From positions 1 to 24,231 of the forward strand of contig DAHWSH010000029.1 in assembly GCA_027338645.1 (NCBI GenBank): 24,231 nt of DNA. Reading direction: 5' to 3'. The notes under the pieces are model-generated. The model was given only the letters and a program-made list of their open reading frames with translations. It had not been told where the DNA came from and did not search any database. The translations under genes were made by a program, and so were the position numbers. The stretch comes from JAJZIH01 sp021785265 (GTDB lineage Bacteria > Pseudomonadota > Gammaproteobacteria > JAKAQQ01). Shown here in pieces: positions 23,955 to 24,231 of this stretch. The stretch's first letter is position 1; every line of letters starts with the position of its first letter.

Positions 23955-24231
23955 ATGAAAACTGTTTTCAGGCTCGTGGTCGCGCTCGGTCTCGGAATGG
24001 CCTGCATGGGACTGGCCTGGGCCGGAAATCAGCCGGCGAACCTGGACAAACTGGCTCCCGCCCTGCGTCAGGTGGCGAATGCAGCGAACTCGCCTCAGGC
24101 CCTTGGGCGTTTGCAGGCGGAAGGCTATGTGCCATGGCTGAGCAATGAGCCCCGGCCAGCACCCGGCCAGGTCCGTTGGAACCGGGAGGGTGCGGTTCAG
24201 GTGGATGTCAGCTTTGCCACTCCGGCTGCAC
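23955..24231 (+). CDS. Exported protein, partial (runs off the right edge)
   Basis: The first 92 codons of a secreted protein. The ATG has AAGGAG eight bases upstream, overlapping the stop of the preceding gene. A signal peptide (MKTVFRLVVALGLGMACMGL then AWA) is probably cleaved after residue 23. The mature start reads NLDKLAPALRQVANA, then GQVRWNREGAVQVDVSF, which parallels GRWQVDRKGRLDLVIRV of the upstream lipoprotein. The end lies outside the window, so any catalytic domain, for example a subtilisin-like one, cannot be seen. Function unknown. Confidence 0.75.
   Translation, partial: MKTVFRLVVALGLGMACMGLAWAGNQPANLDKLAPALRQVANAANSPQALGRLQAEGYVPWLSNEPRPAPGQVRWNREGAVQVDVSFATPAA

Overview
The window is a GC-rich, gene-dense chromosomal segment of a proteobacterium, most likely a gammaproteobacterium. 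SpeD, RimK, EttA and GlyA follow the E. coli pattern closely as I recall those sequences. A Coq7-type hydroxylase indicates ubiquinone synthesis, and glyA-nrdR-ribD-ribE is a gammaproteobacterial gene order. PurC is the longer (about 300-residue) form. The genus cannot be fixed from this sequence alone. No rRNA, tRNA, CRISPR array, insertion sequence or prophage was seen.

Layout. (1) 236-3111, minus: a secreted YVTN-type beta-propeller/Ig protein with a C-terminal membrane-anchor/sorting tail, followed with a 4-base overlap by purC. (2) 3634-5292, plus: rpe-speD. (3) 5280-7723, minus: a GlcF-like iron-sulfur protein, an exported DsrE-family protein and coq7. (4) 7782-8604, plus: a short upstream reading frame and ferredoxin-NADP reductase. 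(5) 8601-11224, minus: rimK then ettA. (6) 11378-14863, plus: glyA-nrdR-ribD-ribE. (7) 14882-19778, minus: a small unknown frame, a large secreted BNR/sortilin-like propeller and a thioredoxin/NHL-repeat lipoprotein. (8) 20003-20673, plus: a VapBC-type toxin-antitoxin pair. (9) 20826-21704, plus: a PPP-family phosphatase, meeting a small two-helix membrane protein gene on the minus strand. (10) 22084-24231, plus: a divergent EPSP synthase (AroA) and two exported proteins that look related to each other, the last cut by the window edge.

Most genes are metabolic or translational housekeeping: purine, pentose phosphate, polyamine, ubiquinone, one-carbon, riboflavin and shikimate metabolism, S6 glutamylation and translation throttling. 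The less ordinary material lies in the exported proteins: the propeller coupled to purC, the BNR plus thioredoxin/NHL operon, and the pair at the right edge. Transcription units are packed, with three tail-to-tail gene overlaps (13, 4 and 10 bases). Regulatory candidates read by eye are a perfect TATAAT before the propeller gene, a hairpin masking the rpe Shine-Dalgarno sequence, a strongly initiated leader frame overlapping fpr, a 12-base-arm inverted repeat before the phosphatase, and a palindrome before vapB. All functional calls rest on motif and family recognition; no search was run.
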